A DNA stretch of 64,000 bases from Lysobacter helvus (GCF_018406645.1 NZ_AP024546.1:744001-808000); one strand, 5' to 3'; positions 1 through 9,827 are shown, numbered from the stretch's first letter. The notes: generated by a model from the sequence alone, not told the origin. Numbers and translations are program-made.

Positions 1-138
1 GCAGCCGGTGAGGCGCACGAACACGGTGGGCCAGCCCGCATCGCGGGCTTCGCCCTGCAGGGACAGGAAGATTTCGGTGAGCTTGAGGCGATCCGCGGCG
101 AGCGCGGAGGCCGCCTGCGCGGGCTGGACAACGGACAT
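1..138 (-). CDS. queE: 7-carboxy-7-deazaguanine synthase QueE, N-terminal fragment (cut by window edge)
   Basis: The first 46 codons of a minus-strand gene run off the window edge. The product includes LTEIFLSLQGEA and then PTVFVRLTGC, the typical N-terminus of QueE, the radical-SAM enzyme that makes 7-carboxy-7-deazaguanine in the queuosine (preQ0) pathway. The last visible residue is probably the first Cys of the CxxxCxxC [4Fe-4S] motif; the rest lies outside. An in-frame ATG nine bases upstream (147) is an alternative start. It follows cpoB in the same direction with a gap of about 40 bases, as the last visible member of the Tol-Pal run. The family call is good; completeness cannot be judged. 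Confidence 0.82.
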   Translation of the reverse strand, partial: MSVVQPAQAASALAADRLKLTEIFLSLQGEARDAGWPTVFVRLTGC

Positions 139-177
139 GGCGCGCATTTTACGCGCCCTGCCCGCCTGGCCGCGAAC

Positions 178-1005
178 TCAGCGGACGCGGCCCAGCTGGA
201 TCGCGCGGAGGCGATCCTCGGCGGTGCGGGCGGCGTCGGTGCCGGGATAGCGCTGCGAGACCTGGGCCAGGGTGGCCTCGGCGGCTTCCATGCGCTTCAG
301 GCCGTACTCGGCCAGGCCCACCTTCAGCAGGGCGCCGGGGGCCTTGTCGTGCGTGGGGTAGCGGTCGAGCAGCGCCTGGAATTGCGTGAGGGCGAGCTCG
401 TAGTTCTGGGTGACGTAGTAGCTCTCGCCGAGCCAGTACAGGGCGTTGGGCGCGTAGGTGCCCGCCGGGTAGTCGGTGAGGAAGGCCTGGAATTTCTGGG
501 CCGACTGCACGTAGTCGCCGCCGCGGAGGATGGCGAAGGCGGCTTCGTACGCGGTGCGTTCGTCGGCGCCCTGGGCGACCCGGCCGGCGTCGCCGCGGAC
601 GGTGGGCGCGCGGTCGGGCGTGACGGTGGTAGTGGGCGTGCTGCGCGGCGGCGTGGATGCGCGCGGCGGCGCCGCGGTGCTGGCCGCCGGCGCGGGTGCG
701 GCGGAAGCCCCGCCTTCGAGGCGGTTGAGGCGCCCGTCGACGTCCAGGTACTGGCTGCGCGCGGCTTGCTTGAGTTGTTCGTTCTGCTGCTGCAGGTCTT
801 CGAGCTGCGCCCGCAGGGCCTGCACTTCCGAGCGCAACTGTTGCACCTGGTTGAGCAGGTCGACGTTGCCCTGGTTGTTGGCGGCCTGTTGTTCGAGCGC
901 GGCCACGCGGTCGGCGAGGCTGGCGCGCTGCGCGAACGCGGGCGCGGCAGCCACGAGGGCTGCCGCGAGCGTCGCAAGGACGAAAGTCTTGCGCATGCGT
1001 TGCAT
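178..1005 (-). CDS. cpoB: Cell division coordinator CpoB (YbgF), periplasmic TPR protein
   Basis: About 275 residues. An N-terminal signal peptide ends near A25 (AFA-Q). A coiled-coil segment (about 28-90) and an Ala/Pro/Thr-rich linker follow, then tetratricopeptide-like repeats (about 150-270) with motifs such as ALYWLGESYY and DKAPGALLKVG. This is the YbgF/CpoB layout: a trimeric periplasmic protein that binds TolA and coordinates septal peptidoglycan synthesis with outer-membrane constriction. The ATG overlaps the pal stop by one base (TGATG), so the two are probably translationally coupled. A GTG one codon earlier and an ATG three codons later are possible starts. Last gene of the tol-pal group, as in E. 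coli. Confidence 0.93.
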   Translation of the reverse strand: MQRMRKTFVLATLAAALVAAAPAFAQRASLADRVAALEQQAANNQGNVDLLNQVQQLRSEVQALRAQLEDLQQQNEQLKQAARSQYLDVDGRLNRLEGGASAAPAPAASTAAPPRASTPPRSTPTTTVTPDRAPTVRGDAGRVAQGADERTAYEAAFAILRGGDYVQSAQKFQAFLTDYPAGTYAPNALYWLGESYYVTQNYELALTQFQALLDRYPTHDKAPGALLKVGLAEYGLKRMEAAEATLAQVSQRYPGTDAARTAEDRLRAIQLGRVR

Positions 1006-1550
1006 CACTTGGCGGTGTAGACGATCTCGACGCGACGATTCTTGGCCCAGCAGTCTTCGCTGGAATCGTTGCAGGTCGGACGCTCTTCGCCGTAGCTCAC
1101 CACGGTGATCTGGCTGCCGGAACCGCCGTTGGCCTGCAGCGCGGAGGACACCGCGTTGCCACGGCGCTCGCCGAGGCCGAGGTTGTATTCGCGGCTGCCG
1201 CGTTCATCGGCGTTGCCTTCCAGCGACATGCGCGCGGACGGACGATCGCGCAGGTACTTGGCGTGGCAGGCCATCGCGGCCTGGAATTCCGGACGCAGCG
1301 CGTCCTGGTCGAAATCGAAGTACACGATGCGCGTGCGGAGGCAGGCATCGGTGTCCAGGTCTTCCGGACCGTAGGCGCCCGGCGTGGTGGCCGGTGCTTC
1401 GGTGACGGGGGCCTGCGTGGTCGGCTCGGCCGGCGGCGGGACTTCCTTGACCTTCTTGCTGCAGGCCACGGCGGCGGTGCACATGACGGCCACCAGCAGC
1501 GCCTTGCCGAAGCGGTTCTTGCCGATAGCGTCCAGGGAGATTGCGTTCAT
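1005..1550 (-). CDS. pal: Peptidoglycan-associated lipoprotein Pal
   Basis: 181 residues. A lipoprotein signal ends at C30 in AAVAC, followed by Ser, which favours outer-membrane sorting. The lipobox has Ala where Leu is usual at -3. A Pro/Thr-rich linker leads to an OmpA-like peptidoglycan-binding domain (about 75-180) with YFDFDQDALRPEF, the NADERGSREYN motif that contacts diaminopimelate, and the terminal NRRVEIVY. Pal anchors the outer membrane to peptidoglycan and binds TolB. Two extra Cys (TCNDSSEDC) in the C-terminal loop could form a disulfide. Lies between tolB (86-base gap) and cpoB (overlapping). Confidence 0.96.
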   Translation of the reverse strand: MNAISLDAIGKNRFGKALLVAVMCTAAVACSKKVKEVPPPAEPTTQAPVTEAPATTPGAYGPEDLDTDACLRTRIVYFDFDQDALRPEFQAAMACHAKYLRDRPSARMSLEGNADERGSREYNLGLGERRGNAVSSALQANGGSGSQITVVSYGEERPTCNDSSEDCWAKNRRVEIVYTAK

Positions 1551-1636
1551 CGTCGTTCCTCGTCTTCTCGCAGGGGGATGGCCGGGATGGTCCGCGGCCA
1601 GGTTGGTTCGTGTCGCGGGAGTCTACGCCCGCCTGT

Positions 1637-2938
1637 TCAGCGGCGCTGTCGGAACGGGCCCCACGACGGTTCCTGCACATTCGCGCCATCGACCGGAAGG
1701 CGCGCACGCGCGCGACCATCGGCGGACACGGTGTACAGGACGCTGCGGCCGCCTTCCTTCGCTGCGTACAGCAGCATGGCGGCGTTCGGGGCGAAGGTCG
1801 GCGATTCGTCGAGCGAACCCGGCGAGAGCGGCGTCCAGCGTCCGCCGCCGAGGCTCGAATCGAACAACGCGATGCGATACGTGTTGCCGTTGCCCTGCGC
1901 GGTGGCGATTTTCTTGCCATCGGGGGACACGGTGGCGCGCGCGTTGTAGCTGCCCTGGAAGGTCAGTCGCGTGGCGCCGCCGCCCGCGGCCGAGGCCTTG
2001 TAGATCTGCGGCTTGCCGCCGCGGTCGGACGTGAAATACAGCGAGCCGCCATCGGCGCTCCACACCGCTTCGGTATCGATGCCGAAATGGTTGGTGATCT
2101 GGCGCAACTGCTTGCTGCCCAGGTCCATCACGTAGATCTCGGGGTTGCCGCTCTTCGACAGCGTCATCGCGAGCTTCGTGCCGTCCGGCGAGAACGCCGG
2201 TGCGCCGTTGATGCCGCGGAAGCTGGCGATGAGTTCGCGCCCGGTGCTCGTCAGGTTCTGGATGTAGATCGACGAATTGCCGCGATCGAAACTCACGTAG
2301 GCGAGCTTGCGGCCATCCGGGCTCCACGACGGCGAGAGGATCGGCTGCGGCGAGCTCACCACGGCGATCGGGTTGAAGCCGTCGCTGTCGGCGACCATCA
2401 GCTTGTACGAACGATTGTTGCCGGTGCCCGCGGCGGTGACGTACGCGATGCGCGTCCAGAACGCGCCCCGCACGCCGAGGATCTTTTCGTACACCGCGTC
2501 GGCGAGCTGGTGCGACAGGTCGCGCGCGCCGGTGGCGGGCAGCGTCATCACCTGGCCGAGCACGCGCTGCTGCTTGGCGATGTCGAACAGTTCGTATTCC
2601 ACGCGCAGGTTGCCGCCGCTGTTGTCGATGCGGCCGATCAGCAGGTAGTCCTGCTTGAGCGTGCGCCAGGTCGGGTAGTTGACCTGCGCGGCGGTGGTGG
2701 GCCGCTCGATCATGTCGGCGACCGGCAGCGTGCGGAACTGGCCGCTGCGCTCGAAGTCGGCGGCGATGACCTTGGCGATGTCCGTGTCGCCGGCGCTGCC
2801 CGCGAAGGGCACCACGGCGATGGGCAACGCGGCCGCGCGGCCACCGACGACGTCGATCTGGGGGATGTCCTGCGCGAAAACCGGCAAGGAAAGGACGACC
2901 AGGGCGATCGTGGCGAGGCGGCGCAGCGTTCGGGTCAT
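1637..2938 (-). CDS. tolB: Tol-Pal system protein TolB
   Basis: 433 residues. A Sec signal peptide ends at about residue 22 (PVFA-QD). An N-terminal alpha/beta domain (about 25-160) is followed by a six-bladed beta-propeller whose WD40-like blades show repeated SPDG motifs (SPSWSPDGRKLAYV, PAFSPDGTKLAM, AVWSADGGSLYF). TolB is the periplasmic partner that switches between Pal and TolA. Length matches the family. A gap of 85 bases separates it from tolA; it could hold a minor promoter, but I see no convincing -35/-10 pair. Confidence 0.97.
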   Translation of the reverse strand: MTRTLRRLATIALVVLSLPVFAQDIPQIDVVGGRAAALPIAVVPFAGSAGDTDIAKVIAADFERSGQFRTLPVADMIERPTTAAQVNYPTWRTLKQDYLLIGRIDNSGGNLRVEYELFDIAKQQRVLGQVMTLPATGARDLSHQLADAVYEKILGVRGAFWTRIAYVTAAGTGNNRSYKLMVADSDGFNPIAVVSSPQPILSPSWSPDGRKLAYVSFDRGNSSIYIQNLTSTGRELIASFRGINGAPAFSPDGTKLAMTLSKSGNPEIYVMDLGSKQLRQITNHFGIDTEAVWSADGGSLYFTSDRGGKPQIYKASAAGGGATRLTFQGSYNARATVSPDGKKIATAQGNGNTYRIALFDSSLGGGRWTPLSPGSLDESPTFAPNAAMLLYAAKEGGRSVLYTVSADGRARARLPVDGANVQEPSWGPFRQRR

Positions 2939-3023
2939 CGGGGGATTCCTGAATGGAGCGGTGTTGTTAACAGCTTGGCCGTGAAATGCGCATTAAAGAT
3001 GAACGCGCCGACACCCGGCGGTT

Positions 3024-3977
3024 TCAATCGTCGTTGGGGCGGAAGCGGATGCTGAGGTCGCGGGAGAACACGGACTCGAAACCGGCATATGGCAACGGCT
3101 GGGCCTTGAGCACCGCGGCCTCGACCGAACGCTTGCCCTGGTCGTCGTAGGGACACGACGGCAGGACTTCGACATCGATGACTTCGCCGCCCGGCACCTG
3201 GCGGATGCGGATGGGACAGACCTGGCCCGCCGGGATGTTCTCGGGCCGGTTCCAGTTCATGCGGATCGCATCGGCGATCGCGGCGTAGTACTGCGCCTTG
3301 AGGTTGTTGTCCGGGCCGTTGTTGCCCGGCGGCGGGCTGGCCTGCGCGTCGGATTGCGCGGCCGAATCGGCGGCGCTGCGCGCGTCGGCGAGCTGGCGGA
3401 GTTTCTGTTCGGCGAGGTTGGCCTCGCGGCGGTTCTGCTCGCGCTGCTTGCGCACGTCGGCGAGCTGCGCGAGGCGATCGCGTTCCATCTGCGACAGGCG
3501 ACGCGTGCGCTCGGCTTCGAGCTGGCGTTCCTGTTCGGTGACGTCGATCTGTTCCTGGCGGCGCTTTTCTTCCTGCTCTTTCGGCGCGGGCGGCTTGGGC
3601 GAAATGGCCTGCGCGCTCGCGGCGTCCTGCTCGCGCGTGTCGGGTTCGACGATCGGCGCCTGCGGGGTCTGCTGTTGCGGCTCGGGCGCATCTTCCGGAC
3701 GTTTTTCCGGAATCGGTTGTTCCTGCGGCGCGGCTTCCGTTTCCTCCGGCGGCGCGGGCTGCGGCGTCGGTTGCGACGGACGCGACGCCAACGCACGACG
3801 CATCGACGCGGACAACGCGTTCGGATCGACGAGTTCGGCTTCGATCGGCGGGCCGGCCGGGTTCACCGGCGGCTCCTTGAACCACGGCAGGCCGAAATAC
3901 ATCAGGAGGAGCAACACCGCGTGCAACGCGACCGCCGCGATGATGGCCTCCGTCGTGTCGGACGACCGCTCCTTCAC
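3024..3977 (-). CDS. tolA: Cell envelope integrity protein TolA
   Basis: 317 residues from a GTG that overlaps the tolR stop (GTGA). One N-terminal membrane segment (about 10-30: AIIAAVALHAVLLLLMYFGL) is followed by a Pro/Gln/Glu-rich stretch. Then comes a long charged, Arg/Glu/Ala-rich helical region (about 130-220), and finally a C-terminal TolA/TonB-like domain with IRMNWNRPENIPAG and ending SIRFRPNDD. TolA transmits the proton-motive force from TolQR across the periplasm to TolB-Pal and also binds CpoB. The same frame stays open far upstream through tolR and tolQ, but family architecture and the overlap fix the start here. Confidence 0.93.
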   Translation of the reverse strand: MKERSSDTTEAIIAAVALHAVLLLLMYFGLPWFKEPPVNPAGPPIEAELVDPNALSASMRRALASRPSQPTPQPAPPEETEAAPQEQPIPEKRPEDAPEPQQQTPQAPIVEPDTREQDAASAQAISPKPPAPKEQEEKRRQEQIDVTEQERQLEAERTRRLSQMERDRLAQLADVRKQREQNRREANLAEQKLRQLADARSAADSAAQSDAQASPPPGNNGPDNNLKAQYYAAIADAIRMNWNRPENIPAGQVCPIRIRQVPGGEVIDVEVLPSCPYDDQGKRSVEAAVLKAQPLPYAGFESVFSRDLSIRFRPNDD

Positions 3978-4414
3978 CGTTGCGGCGCCCCCGCCTGGCT
4001 CATCAGGCCGGCGCGCGGGACGTTGGCGCGCGTCTGCAGCGCGGTGAGCACGTCGTAGACCTTCTGGTAGGCGACGTCGTTGTCGGCGGCCACGTACACC
4101 GGCACGTCCTTGTTGTTGCGCGCGTACGCGCCGACCTGCTGGACCATCTGGTCCATCGTGACCGGCGTGTTCTTGCCGCCCTGCAACACCACCCACAGGT
4201 TGCCGTCGCGATCGAGGCTGACGACCACGGGGTCTTTCTTCTGTTCGAGCGGGCGCGCGTTGGATTGCGGCAGTTCGATGTCGACGCCGAGGTTCAACAG
4301 CGGCGCGGTCACCATGAAGATGATCAGCAGCACCAGCATCACGTCGATGTACGGCACGACGTTGATCTCGGCCTTCAGCTTGCGCTTCTTGCGGCGCGAA
4401 GACATGGCGGTCAT
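3974..4414 (-). CDS. tolR: Tol-Pal system protein TolR (ExbD/TolR family)
   Basis: 146 residues. A basic N-terminus (RRKKRKLKAEINVVPYIDV) leads into the single membrane helix (about 20-42, VMLVLLIIFMVTAPLL), which holds the conserved Asp of the TolR/ExbD proton channel (D in YIDV). A periplasmic domain follows. TolR and TolQ form the inner-membrane motor of the Tol-Pal system. MSSRR, three codons later, is an alternative start. Lies between tolQ (15-base gap) and tolA (4-base overlap). Confidence 0.96.
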   Translation of the reverse strand: MTAMSSRRKKRKLKAEINVVPYIDVMLVLLIIFMVTAPLLNLGVDIELPQSNARPLEQKKDPVVVSLDRDGNLWVVLQGGKNTPVTMDQMVQQVGAYARNNKDVPVYVAADNDVAYQKVYDVLTALQTRANVPRAGLMSQAGAPQR

Positions 4415-4429
4415 GGGGTGGCCCTCGCC

Positions 4430-5227
4430 TTATTCGTCGACGTGCGCCTGGCGCTGCAGGATCGACGAGAACTCTTCGGAGAACGCGTCGTAGCGCGTCG
4501 CGATGCGTTCGACCTTGGTCGCGAAGCGGTTGTAGGCCCACACCGCCGGGATCGCGGCGAACAGGCCCATCGCGGTGGCGATGAGGGCTTCGGAAATGCC
4601 GGGCGCGACCTGCGCGATCGTCGCTTCCTTCATGTTCGCCAGGCCCTGGAACGCGATCATGATTCCCCACACCGTGCCGAACAGGCCGACGTACGGGCTG
4701 ATGGAACCGACGTTGGCGAGGAACTCCAGGTTGTGTTCCATGCCATCGAGTTCGCGCGAGGTGGTGGCGCGCATCGCGCGCTGCGCGCCTTCCAGCTGCA
4801 TGCGCCCGTCGGCGCCGCGGCGCTGGCGCACGCGGTTGAATTCGCGGAAGCCGGCTTCGAACACGGCTTCCATGCCTTCGGCGGCGCGGCCGCGCTCGGT
4901 GGCGCCGGAGTAGAGCTTGGAGAGTTCGGCGCCCGACCAGAAGCGTTCTTCGAAATGGATCGCTTCGCGTTCGGCGCGCGCGAGCACGCGCTGCTTGCGG
5001 ATGATGATGACCCACGAGGCCACCGAGGCCAGCAGCAGCAACAGCATCACCAGCTGCACGGGCAGGCTGGCGTGCGTGATCAGGTGCCACAGGTCGAGGT
5101 TGGCCGACGGGGCGGCGCCGGCGGCGGCCTGCCCGGCGAGTTCGACGGTGCGCGCCTGCGCATCTTCCGGCAGGGCCTGGGTGGTCGCGGCGGGGGCGGT
5201 GGCGAGCATCGCGAGCAGGGCGGTCAT
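4430..5227 (-). CDS. tolQ: Tol-Pal system protein TolQ (MotA/TolQ/ExbB proton channel)
   Basis: 265 residues starting MTALLAML. The first membrane helix lies at about 43-63 (VMLLLLLASVASWVIII). After a cytoplasmic loop come two helices carrying GLFGTVWGIMIAF and ALIATAMGLFAAIPAV, the signature of MotA/TolQ/ExbB channels. The N-terminus is longer than in E. coli TolQ, with an Ala/Thr-rich stretch of about 35 residues. The ATG overlaps the ybgC stop (ATGA). First of the contiguous tolQ-tolR-tolA-tolB-pal-cpoB genes. Confidence 0.95.
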   Translation of the reverse strand: MTALLAMLATAPAATTQALPEDAQARTVELAGQAAAGAAPSANLDLWHLITHASLPVQLVMLLLLLASVASWVIIIRKQRVLARAEREAIHFEERFWSGAELSKLYSGATERGRAAEGMEAVFEAGFREFNRVRQRRGADGRMQLEGAQRAMRATTSRELDGMEHNLEFLANVGSISPYVGLFGTVWGIMIAFQGLANMKEATIAQVAPGISEALIATAMGLFAAIPAVWAYNRFATKVERIATRYDAFSEEFSSILQRQAHVDE

Positions 5228-5658
5228 GCGGGGGTCTCCACGAGGGCGTTCAGTGCTTCGAACAACGGTTGCGGGATGGGTCGGGGTTTGAAGCCCGCCG
5301 CGGACAGCGCAGCCACGCGCACTTCCGCATCGAGCAACAGGGTGTCGCCGCACCGGATGGACTGCGCGATCACCAGGCTCGCGCGGCGGCATTGCACCAG
5401 CGAGACGGAAACCTGCAACGCATCATCCAGGCGCGCCGGCAGTCGGAAGTCGATGCGCATGGCCCGCACCGCGAACACGAGGTCGTGCTGCGTGCGCAGG
5501 ACATCCTGGCCATGCCCCTGCGCGCGCATCCATTCGGTGCGTGCGCGTTCGAGGAACGCCAGGTATTGCGCGTGGTAGACCACCCCACCGGCGTCGGTAT
5601 CCTCCCAATACACCCGTGTCGGCCAACTGAACACAGGCTCAACTTTCGCTTGCATCAT
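5224..5658 (-). CDS. ybgC: Tol-Pal-associated acyl-CoA thioesterase YbgC
   Basis: 144-residue single hot-dog-fold protein. The conserved 4-hydroxybenzoyl-CoA thioesterase motif [17 protein letters not shown] carries the catalytic Asp (about residue 21). YbgC hydrolyses short- and medium-chain acyl-CoA or acyl-ACP and is linked to phospholipid metabolism. It classically opens the tol operon, as here. The first ATG overlaps the end of ruvB by 20 bases and overlaps tolQ at its end, so it is tightly packed between the ruv and tol genes. A second ATG follows immediately. Confidence 0.93.
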   Translation of the reverse strand: MMQAKVEPVFSWPTRVYWEDTDAGGVVYHAQYLAFLERARTEWMRAQGHGQDVLRTQHDLVFAVRAMRIDFRLPARLDDALQVSVSLVQCRRASLVIAQSIRCGDTLLLDAEVRVAALSAAGFKPRPIPQPLFEALNALVETPA

Positions 5659-6703
5659 CGGGCAACGTGCGTTCGGCTTCGGCGAACAGGTCTTCGCGCG
5701 CGCCGGTTTTCGGGCGCAGCCCGAGGTGGCGATAGGCCTTCGCCGAGGCCATGCGGCCGCGCGCGGTGCGGATGAGATAGCCCTGCTGGATGAGGTAGGG
5801 CTCGATCACGTCCTCGAGCGTGCCGCGTTCTTCGCTGAGCGCGGCGGCCAGCGATTCCACGCCGACGGGGCCGCCGTCGAACGAGTCGATGATGGTGCGC
5901 AGCATGCGGCGGTCGAGTTCGTCGAAGCCCTGCGGGTCCACCTTCAGCATCTTCATCGCGTCATCGGCCACCTTGCGGTCGATGTGGCCCTGCGCGCGCA
6001 CCTGCGCGAAGTCGCGCACGCGCCGCAGCAGCCGGTTGGCGATGCGGGGCGTGCCGCGCGCGCGGTTGGCGATTTCCGCCGCGCCGTCGGCTTCGCAGGC
6101 GATGCCGAGGATCGACGCGGAGCGGCGCACGATGCGCGTGAGTTCTTCCGGCGTGTAGAACTCCAGCCGCTGCACGATGCCGAAGCGGTCGCGCAGCGGC
6201 GCGGTGAGCAGTCCCGCGCGCGTGGTGGCGCCGATGAGGGTGAACGGTGGCAGGTCGAGCTTGATCGAACGGGCCGCGGGGCCTTCGCCGATCATGATGT
6301 CGATCTGGAAATCCTCCATCGCCGGATACAGCACTTCTTCGATCGCGGGCGAGAGGCGATGGATCTCGTCGACGAACAGCACGTCGTGCGGCTGCAGGTT
6401 GGTCAGCAGCGCGGCGAGGTCGCCGGCCTTCTCGATCACGGGGCCGGACGTCTGGCGCAGGCCGACGCCGAGTTCGTTGGCGATCACGTGCGAGAGCGTG
6501 GTCTTGCCCAGGCCGGGGGGCCCGAAGATCAGCACGTGGTCCAGCGCTTCGCCGCGGGCCTTGGCCGCCTCGATGTAGATCTGCATCTGCTCGCGGACGG
6601 GCGCCTGGCCGAGGTATTCCGAGAGTTTCTTCGGGCGGATGGAGGCTTCGACGGCCTCGTCTTCGCGGGTGGCCCCGGCGGTGATGATGCGGTCCTCGGT
6701 CAT
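5639..6703 (-). CDS. ruvB: Holliday junction branch migration DNA helicase RuvB
   Basis: 354 residues. The AAA+ core has Walker [14 protein letters not shown], Walker [10 protein letters not shown], sensor GATTRAGLL and the arginine-finger region LRDRFG. The C-terminal winged-helix part includes [14 protein letters not shown] and [12 protein letters not shown]. RuvB hexamers drive branch migration with RuvA; RuvC then resolves the junction. Unlike the usual ruvA-ruvB pair, kup lies between ruvA and ruvB here. A 51-base gap separates it from kup; ybgC overlaps its 3' end. Confidence 0.98.
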   Translation of the reverse strand: MTEDRIITAGATREDEAVEASIRPKKLSEYLGQAPVREQMQIYIEAAKARGEALDHVLIFGPPGLGKTTLSHVIANELGVGLRQTSGPVIEKAGDLAALLTNLQPHDVLFVDEIHRLSPAIEEVLYPAMEDFQIDIMIGEGPAARSIKLDLPPFTLIGATTRAGLLTAPLRDRFGIVQRLEFYTPEELTRIVRRSASILGIACEADGAAEIANRARGTPRIANRLLRRVRDFAQVRAQGHIDRKVADDAMKMLKVDPQGFDELDRRMLRTIIDSFDGGPVGVESLAAALSEERGTLEDVIEPYLIQQGYLIRTARGRMASAKAYRHLGLRPKTGAREDLFAEAERTLPDDASES

Positions 6704-6754
6704 GCGCCTATGGTGGCACGGAAGGCCGGCAACGACACCGGCGCGCAGGGCGGA

Positions 6755-8677
6755 TCAGATCTCGACCTGCGCCCCCAACTCCACCAACCGGTTGCCCGGG
6801 ATCCGGAAGAAGCCCGTCGCCGGCGCCGCATTGCGGTGCATGAAGGCGAACAGGCGGTCGCGCCAGATCGGCATGCCGCGATGGCGCCCCGCCACCACGT
6901 TCTCGCGGCTGGCGAAATACGTGGTGTCCATCGGGTCGAACGGGATGCCGCCGCCGGCGTCGCACGAGCGCATCAGCGCCAGCGGCACGTCCGGCGTTTC
7001 CATGAAGCCGAAGCGCACCGTCACGCGATAGAAGTCGTCGCCGATGGGCTCCATCTTCAGGCGCTTGTCCTTCGGCGCGGTGGGCACGTTGAGCGTCTCC
7101 ACCGTCAGGAACACGTTGGTCTCGTGCAGCACCTTGTTGTGCTTGAGGTTGTGCAGCAGCGCATGCGGGATGATGCCCGACTGCCCGGTGAGGAAGATCG
7201 CGGTGCCCGGCACGCGCGTGGGGGGCGCCAGCATCAGGCCCGGCAGGAAGGTATCGATGTGGATGCCGTCCTTGACGATTTCGTCGTACAGCAGCGTGCG
7301 CCCGCGGCGCCAGGTGCGCAGCACGGTGAACACCACGATCGCCAGCACCACCGGGAACCACGCGCCGTCGAGGAACTTCACGCCGTTGGCGACCAGGAAC
7401 GCGGTGTCGATGATGCCGAACAGGATGCACAGCGGCAGCACCCAGCGGCGCGCCTTCGGCCACATCGCGCGCGCGACCAGGAACAGCAGCAGGGTGTCGA
7501 TCAGCATCGTGCCGGACACCGACACGCCGTACGCCGAGGCCAATGCGGTGGAGCTGCGGAACATCAGGACGAGGGCGATCACCGCCAGCATCAGGATCCA
7601 GTTGATCCACGGGATGTAGATCTGCCCGATCGTGTCCTTGGACGTGTGCTGGATGCGCATGCGCGGGATGTAACCCAGCTGCATCGCCTGGCGCGCCACC
7701 GAGTACGCCCCGGTGATCACGGCCTGCGATGCGATCACCGCCGCGGCGGTGGCCAGCCCGATCATCGGGATGCGCGCCCAGTCGGGCACGCCCAGGTAGA
7801 AGGGATTGCGCGCCATCGCCGGATCCAGCAACAGCAGCGAGCCCTGCCCCATGTAGTTGAGCATCAGCGCGGGCAGGACGAACCAGTACCACGCATGCCG
7901 GATCGGCCGCGCGCCGAAGTGGCCCATGTCGGCGTACAGCGCCTCGCCGCCGGTGACGGCCAGCACCACCGCGCCGAGGATGAAGATCGCGTGCGTGCCG
8001 TGCGTCATGAAGAACTGCATGCCCCACCACGGATTGATCGCGTGGAAGACTTCGGGGTTGTGGCGGATGTTCATCACGCCGATCGCCGCCAGCGACACGA
8101 ACCACACCAGCATCACCGGCCCGAACACGCGCCCGACGCGCTGCGTGCCGTAGCGCTGCGTGCCGAACAGCAGCACCAGCACCGCGAGCGTGATCGGCAC
8201 GATCCAGGTGTGCAGCTTGGGCGCGACGATGGTGATGCCTTCGATCGCCGACAGCGTGGTGATCGCCGGCGTGATCACGCCATCGCCGAAGAACAGCGAC
8301 GCACCGAAGATGCCGAGGATGCCGACGGCGTACGCCGAGCGCGAATTGCGCGGCAACGTGCGCTGCGCCAGCGCCATCAGGGCCATGATGCCGCCCTCGC
8401 CTTCGTTGTCGGCGCGCATGATGATCGTGACGTACTTCAGCGTCACCACGATCATCAGCGCCCAGAACACCAGCGACAGGATGCCGAGCACCGTGTCGTG
8501 GTTGGCGGTGAGCCCGTAGTGCGGCGAGAACGCTTCCTTCAGCGTGTACAGCGGGCTGGTGCCGATGTCGCCGAAGACCACGCCGATCGCGCCCACGGCC
8601 AGGCCCAGCAGGCCCGTGCGACCGTGGCCATGCGACGCGTGCGCGTTGTCGGACGCTTTGGAAGAGGTGTCGGCCAT
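6755..8677 (-). CDS. kup: Low-affinity potassium transporter Kup
   Basis: 640 residues beginning MADTSSKAS. About 12 hydrophobic helices start with [28 protein letters not shown], the signature of Kup/HAK/KT (KUP) transporters. A C-terminal soluble domain of about 160 residues ends in [13 protein letters not shown]. Kup imports K+ with protons. The frame stays open upstream into ruvA, but the family N-terminus fixes the start 11 bases after the ruvA stop. Insertion between ruvA and ruvB is the odd point of context; the functions are unrelated. Confidence 0.96.
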   Translation of the reverse strand: MADTSSKASDNAHASHGHGRTGLLGLAVGAIGVVFGDIGTSPLYTLKEAFSPHYGLTANHDTVLGILSLVFWALMIVVTLKYVTIIMRADNEGEGGIMALMALAQRTLPRNSRSAYAVGILGIFGASLFFGDGVITPAITTLSAIEGITIVAPKLHTWIVPITLAVLVLLFGTQRYGTQRVGRVFGPVMLVWFVSLAAIGVMNIRHNPEVFHAINPWWGMQFFMTHGTHAIFILGAVVLAVTGGEALYADMGHFGARPIRHAWYWFVLPALMLNYMGQGSLLLLDPAMARNPFYLGVPDWARIPMIGLATAAAVIASQAVITGAYSVARQAMQLGYIPRMRIQHTSKDTIGQIYIPWINWILMLAVIALVLMFRSSTALASAYGVSVSGTMLIDTLLLFLVARAMWPKARRWVLPLCILFGIIDTAFLVANGVKFLDGAWFPVVLAIVVFTVLRTWRRGRTLLYDEIVKDGIHIDTFLPGLMLAPPTRVPGTAIFLTGQSGIIPHALLHNLKHNKVLHETNVFLTVETLNVPTAPKDKRLKMEPIGDDFYRVTVRFGFMETPDVPLALMRSCDAGGGIPFDPMDTTYFASRENVVAGRHRGMPIWRDRLFAFMHRNAAPATGFFRIPGNRLVELGAQVEI

Positions 8678-8688
8678 GGACCCGGGGC

Positions 8689-9276
8689 TCAGCGGAGCGC
8701 GGACTTTAGCGCCTTGCGGATGATGGTGGCGGCCTCGTCCCCGGCGGCCGCGGCGTCGCGCGCCATGCGGACGGCTTCGGCCGGCTTGTAACCCAGTTGC
8801 TGCAGGGCCACGACGGCTTCGGACATGGGATCGGCCGGCACGCTGCCCCCGATCGGCCCGCCGCCCCCGCCGAAGTCGGCCGCGCGGTCGCGCAGCTCGA
8901 CCACCATGCGCTCGGCGGTCTTCTTGCCGATGCCGGGGATGCGGGTCAGGGCCGTCACGTCGCTGGTCTGCACCAGGCGCGCGAACTCGTCGACGCTGGT
9001 GCCGGACAGCACGGCCAGCGCGATCTTCGCGCCGATGCCGCTCACCCGCTGCACGTCGCGGAACAGGCGGCGCTCGCCTTCGCGCAGGAAGCCGTACAGC
9101 GACACGCTGTCTTCCTTCTGTGCGTAGTGCGTGAACAACGCGACTTCGCGCCCGACGTCCGGCAGGTCGTAGAACGTGCTCATCGGCGCTTCGAGCTCGT
9201 AGCCCACGCCGTTGACGTCCACGACCAGCCACGGCGGCTGCTTGTGCACGAGGATTCCCTTCAGGCGTCCGATCAA
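8689..9276 (-). CDS. ruvA: Holliday junction branch migration protein RuvA
   Basis: 195 residues. The N-terminal OB-fold domain starts [23 protein letters not shown]. The middle domain has two helix-hairpin-helix motifs ([15 protein letters not shown] and [16 protein letters not shown]). After a Gly-rich linker comes a C-terminal RuvB-binding domain with [13 protein letters not shown]. RuvA tetramers bind Holliday junctions and recruit RuvB. It lies 19 bases after ruvC, in the same direction. Confidence 0.98.
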   Translation of the reverse strand: MIGRLKGILVHKQPPWLVVDVNGVGYELEAPMSTFYDLPDVGREVALFTHYAQKEDSVSLYGFLREGERRLFRDVQRVSGIGAKIALAVLSGTSVDEFARLVQTSDVTALTRIPGIGKKTAERMVVELRDRAADFGGGGGPIGGSVPADPMSEAVVALQQLGYKPAEAVRMARDAAAAGDEAATIIRKALKSALR

Positions 9277-9295
9277 GGCGTGGCTCCAGGATGGG

Positions 9296-9817
9296 TCAGC
9301 GACGACGCAGCAGCGCGATGCTCGCGCCGGCGCGCAACGCGGTCGCGCTCATGTGTGCGTGGGTGAGTGCGACCGCGAGCGCATCGGCGGCGTCGGCCTG
9401 CAGGCGCACGTCGGGCAGCTTCAGCAACAGGCGCACCATGTGCTGCACCTGGCCTTTTTCCGCCGCGCCGCGGCCGACCAGCGATTGCTTGATCAGGCGC
9501 GGGGCGTATTCATGCACGGCCAGGTGGCGGCGCACCACGGTAGCCAGCGCCGCGCCGCGCGCGTGCCCCAGCTTCAGCGCCGAGCTCGCGTTCTTGTCCA
9601 TGAAGACGGTTTCGATGGCCACTTCGTCCGGCCGCCACGCATCGATCAGCGCTTCGAGGCCTTCGCACAACTTGCCCAGGCGCGCGGGGAAATCCGCGGC
9701 GTCCAGCAGCACCAGGGCTTCGGCATGGACGAACGTGCAACGCCCCGTCGCGTCGACGTCGATCACGCCGACGCCGGTGCGCTGGGAACCGGGGTCGATG
9801 CCGAGGATGCGGGTCAC
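9296..9817 (-). CDS. ruvC: Crossover junction endodeoxyribonuclease RuvC
   Basis: 173 residues. The RNase H-like fold carries all four acidic catalytic residues in family positions: D8 (ILGIDPGS), E69 (VAIETVF), D142 and D145 ([10 protein letters not shown]). RuvC cleaves Holliday junctions made or moved by RuvAB. It lies 10 bases downstream of yebC and 19 bases upstream of ruvA, in the conserved yebC-ruvC-ruvA order. No oddities. Confidence 0.98.
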   Translation of the reverse strand: MTRILGIDPGSQRTGVGVIDVDATGRCTFVHAEALVLLDAADFPARLGKLCEGLEALIDAWRPDEVAIETVFMDKNASSALKLGHARGAALATVVRRHLAVHEYAPRLIKQSLVGRGAAEKGQVQHMVRLLLKLPDVRLQADAADALAVALTHAHMSATALRAGASIALLRRR

Positions 9818-9827
9818 GCGCTCGAGT

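Noticed and set aside
2939-3023. A promoter between tolA and tolB
   Set aside because: AT-richer patches (TTTAAT, GTTAAC) are present, but no -35/-10 pair with proper spacing could be found.
3977-5090. Upstream extension of the tolA frame through tolR and tolQ
   Set aside because: The extension overlaps two certain genes, while the GTG overlapping the tolR stop gives the normal TolA N-terminus and membrane helix.
5726-8791. Very long plus-strand open frame (about 1,020 codons) opposite ruvB and kup
   Set aside because: It is antisense to two clear genes, has Arg/His/Gln-rich composition with no recognisable domain, and arises because stop codons are rare in this frame of high-GC DNA.
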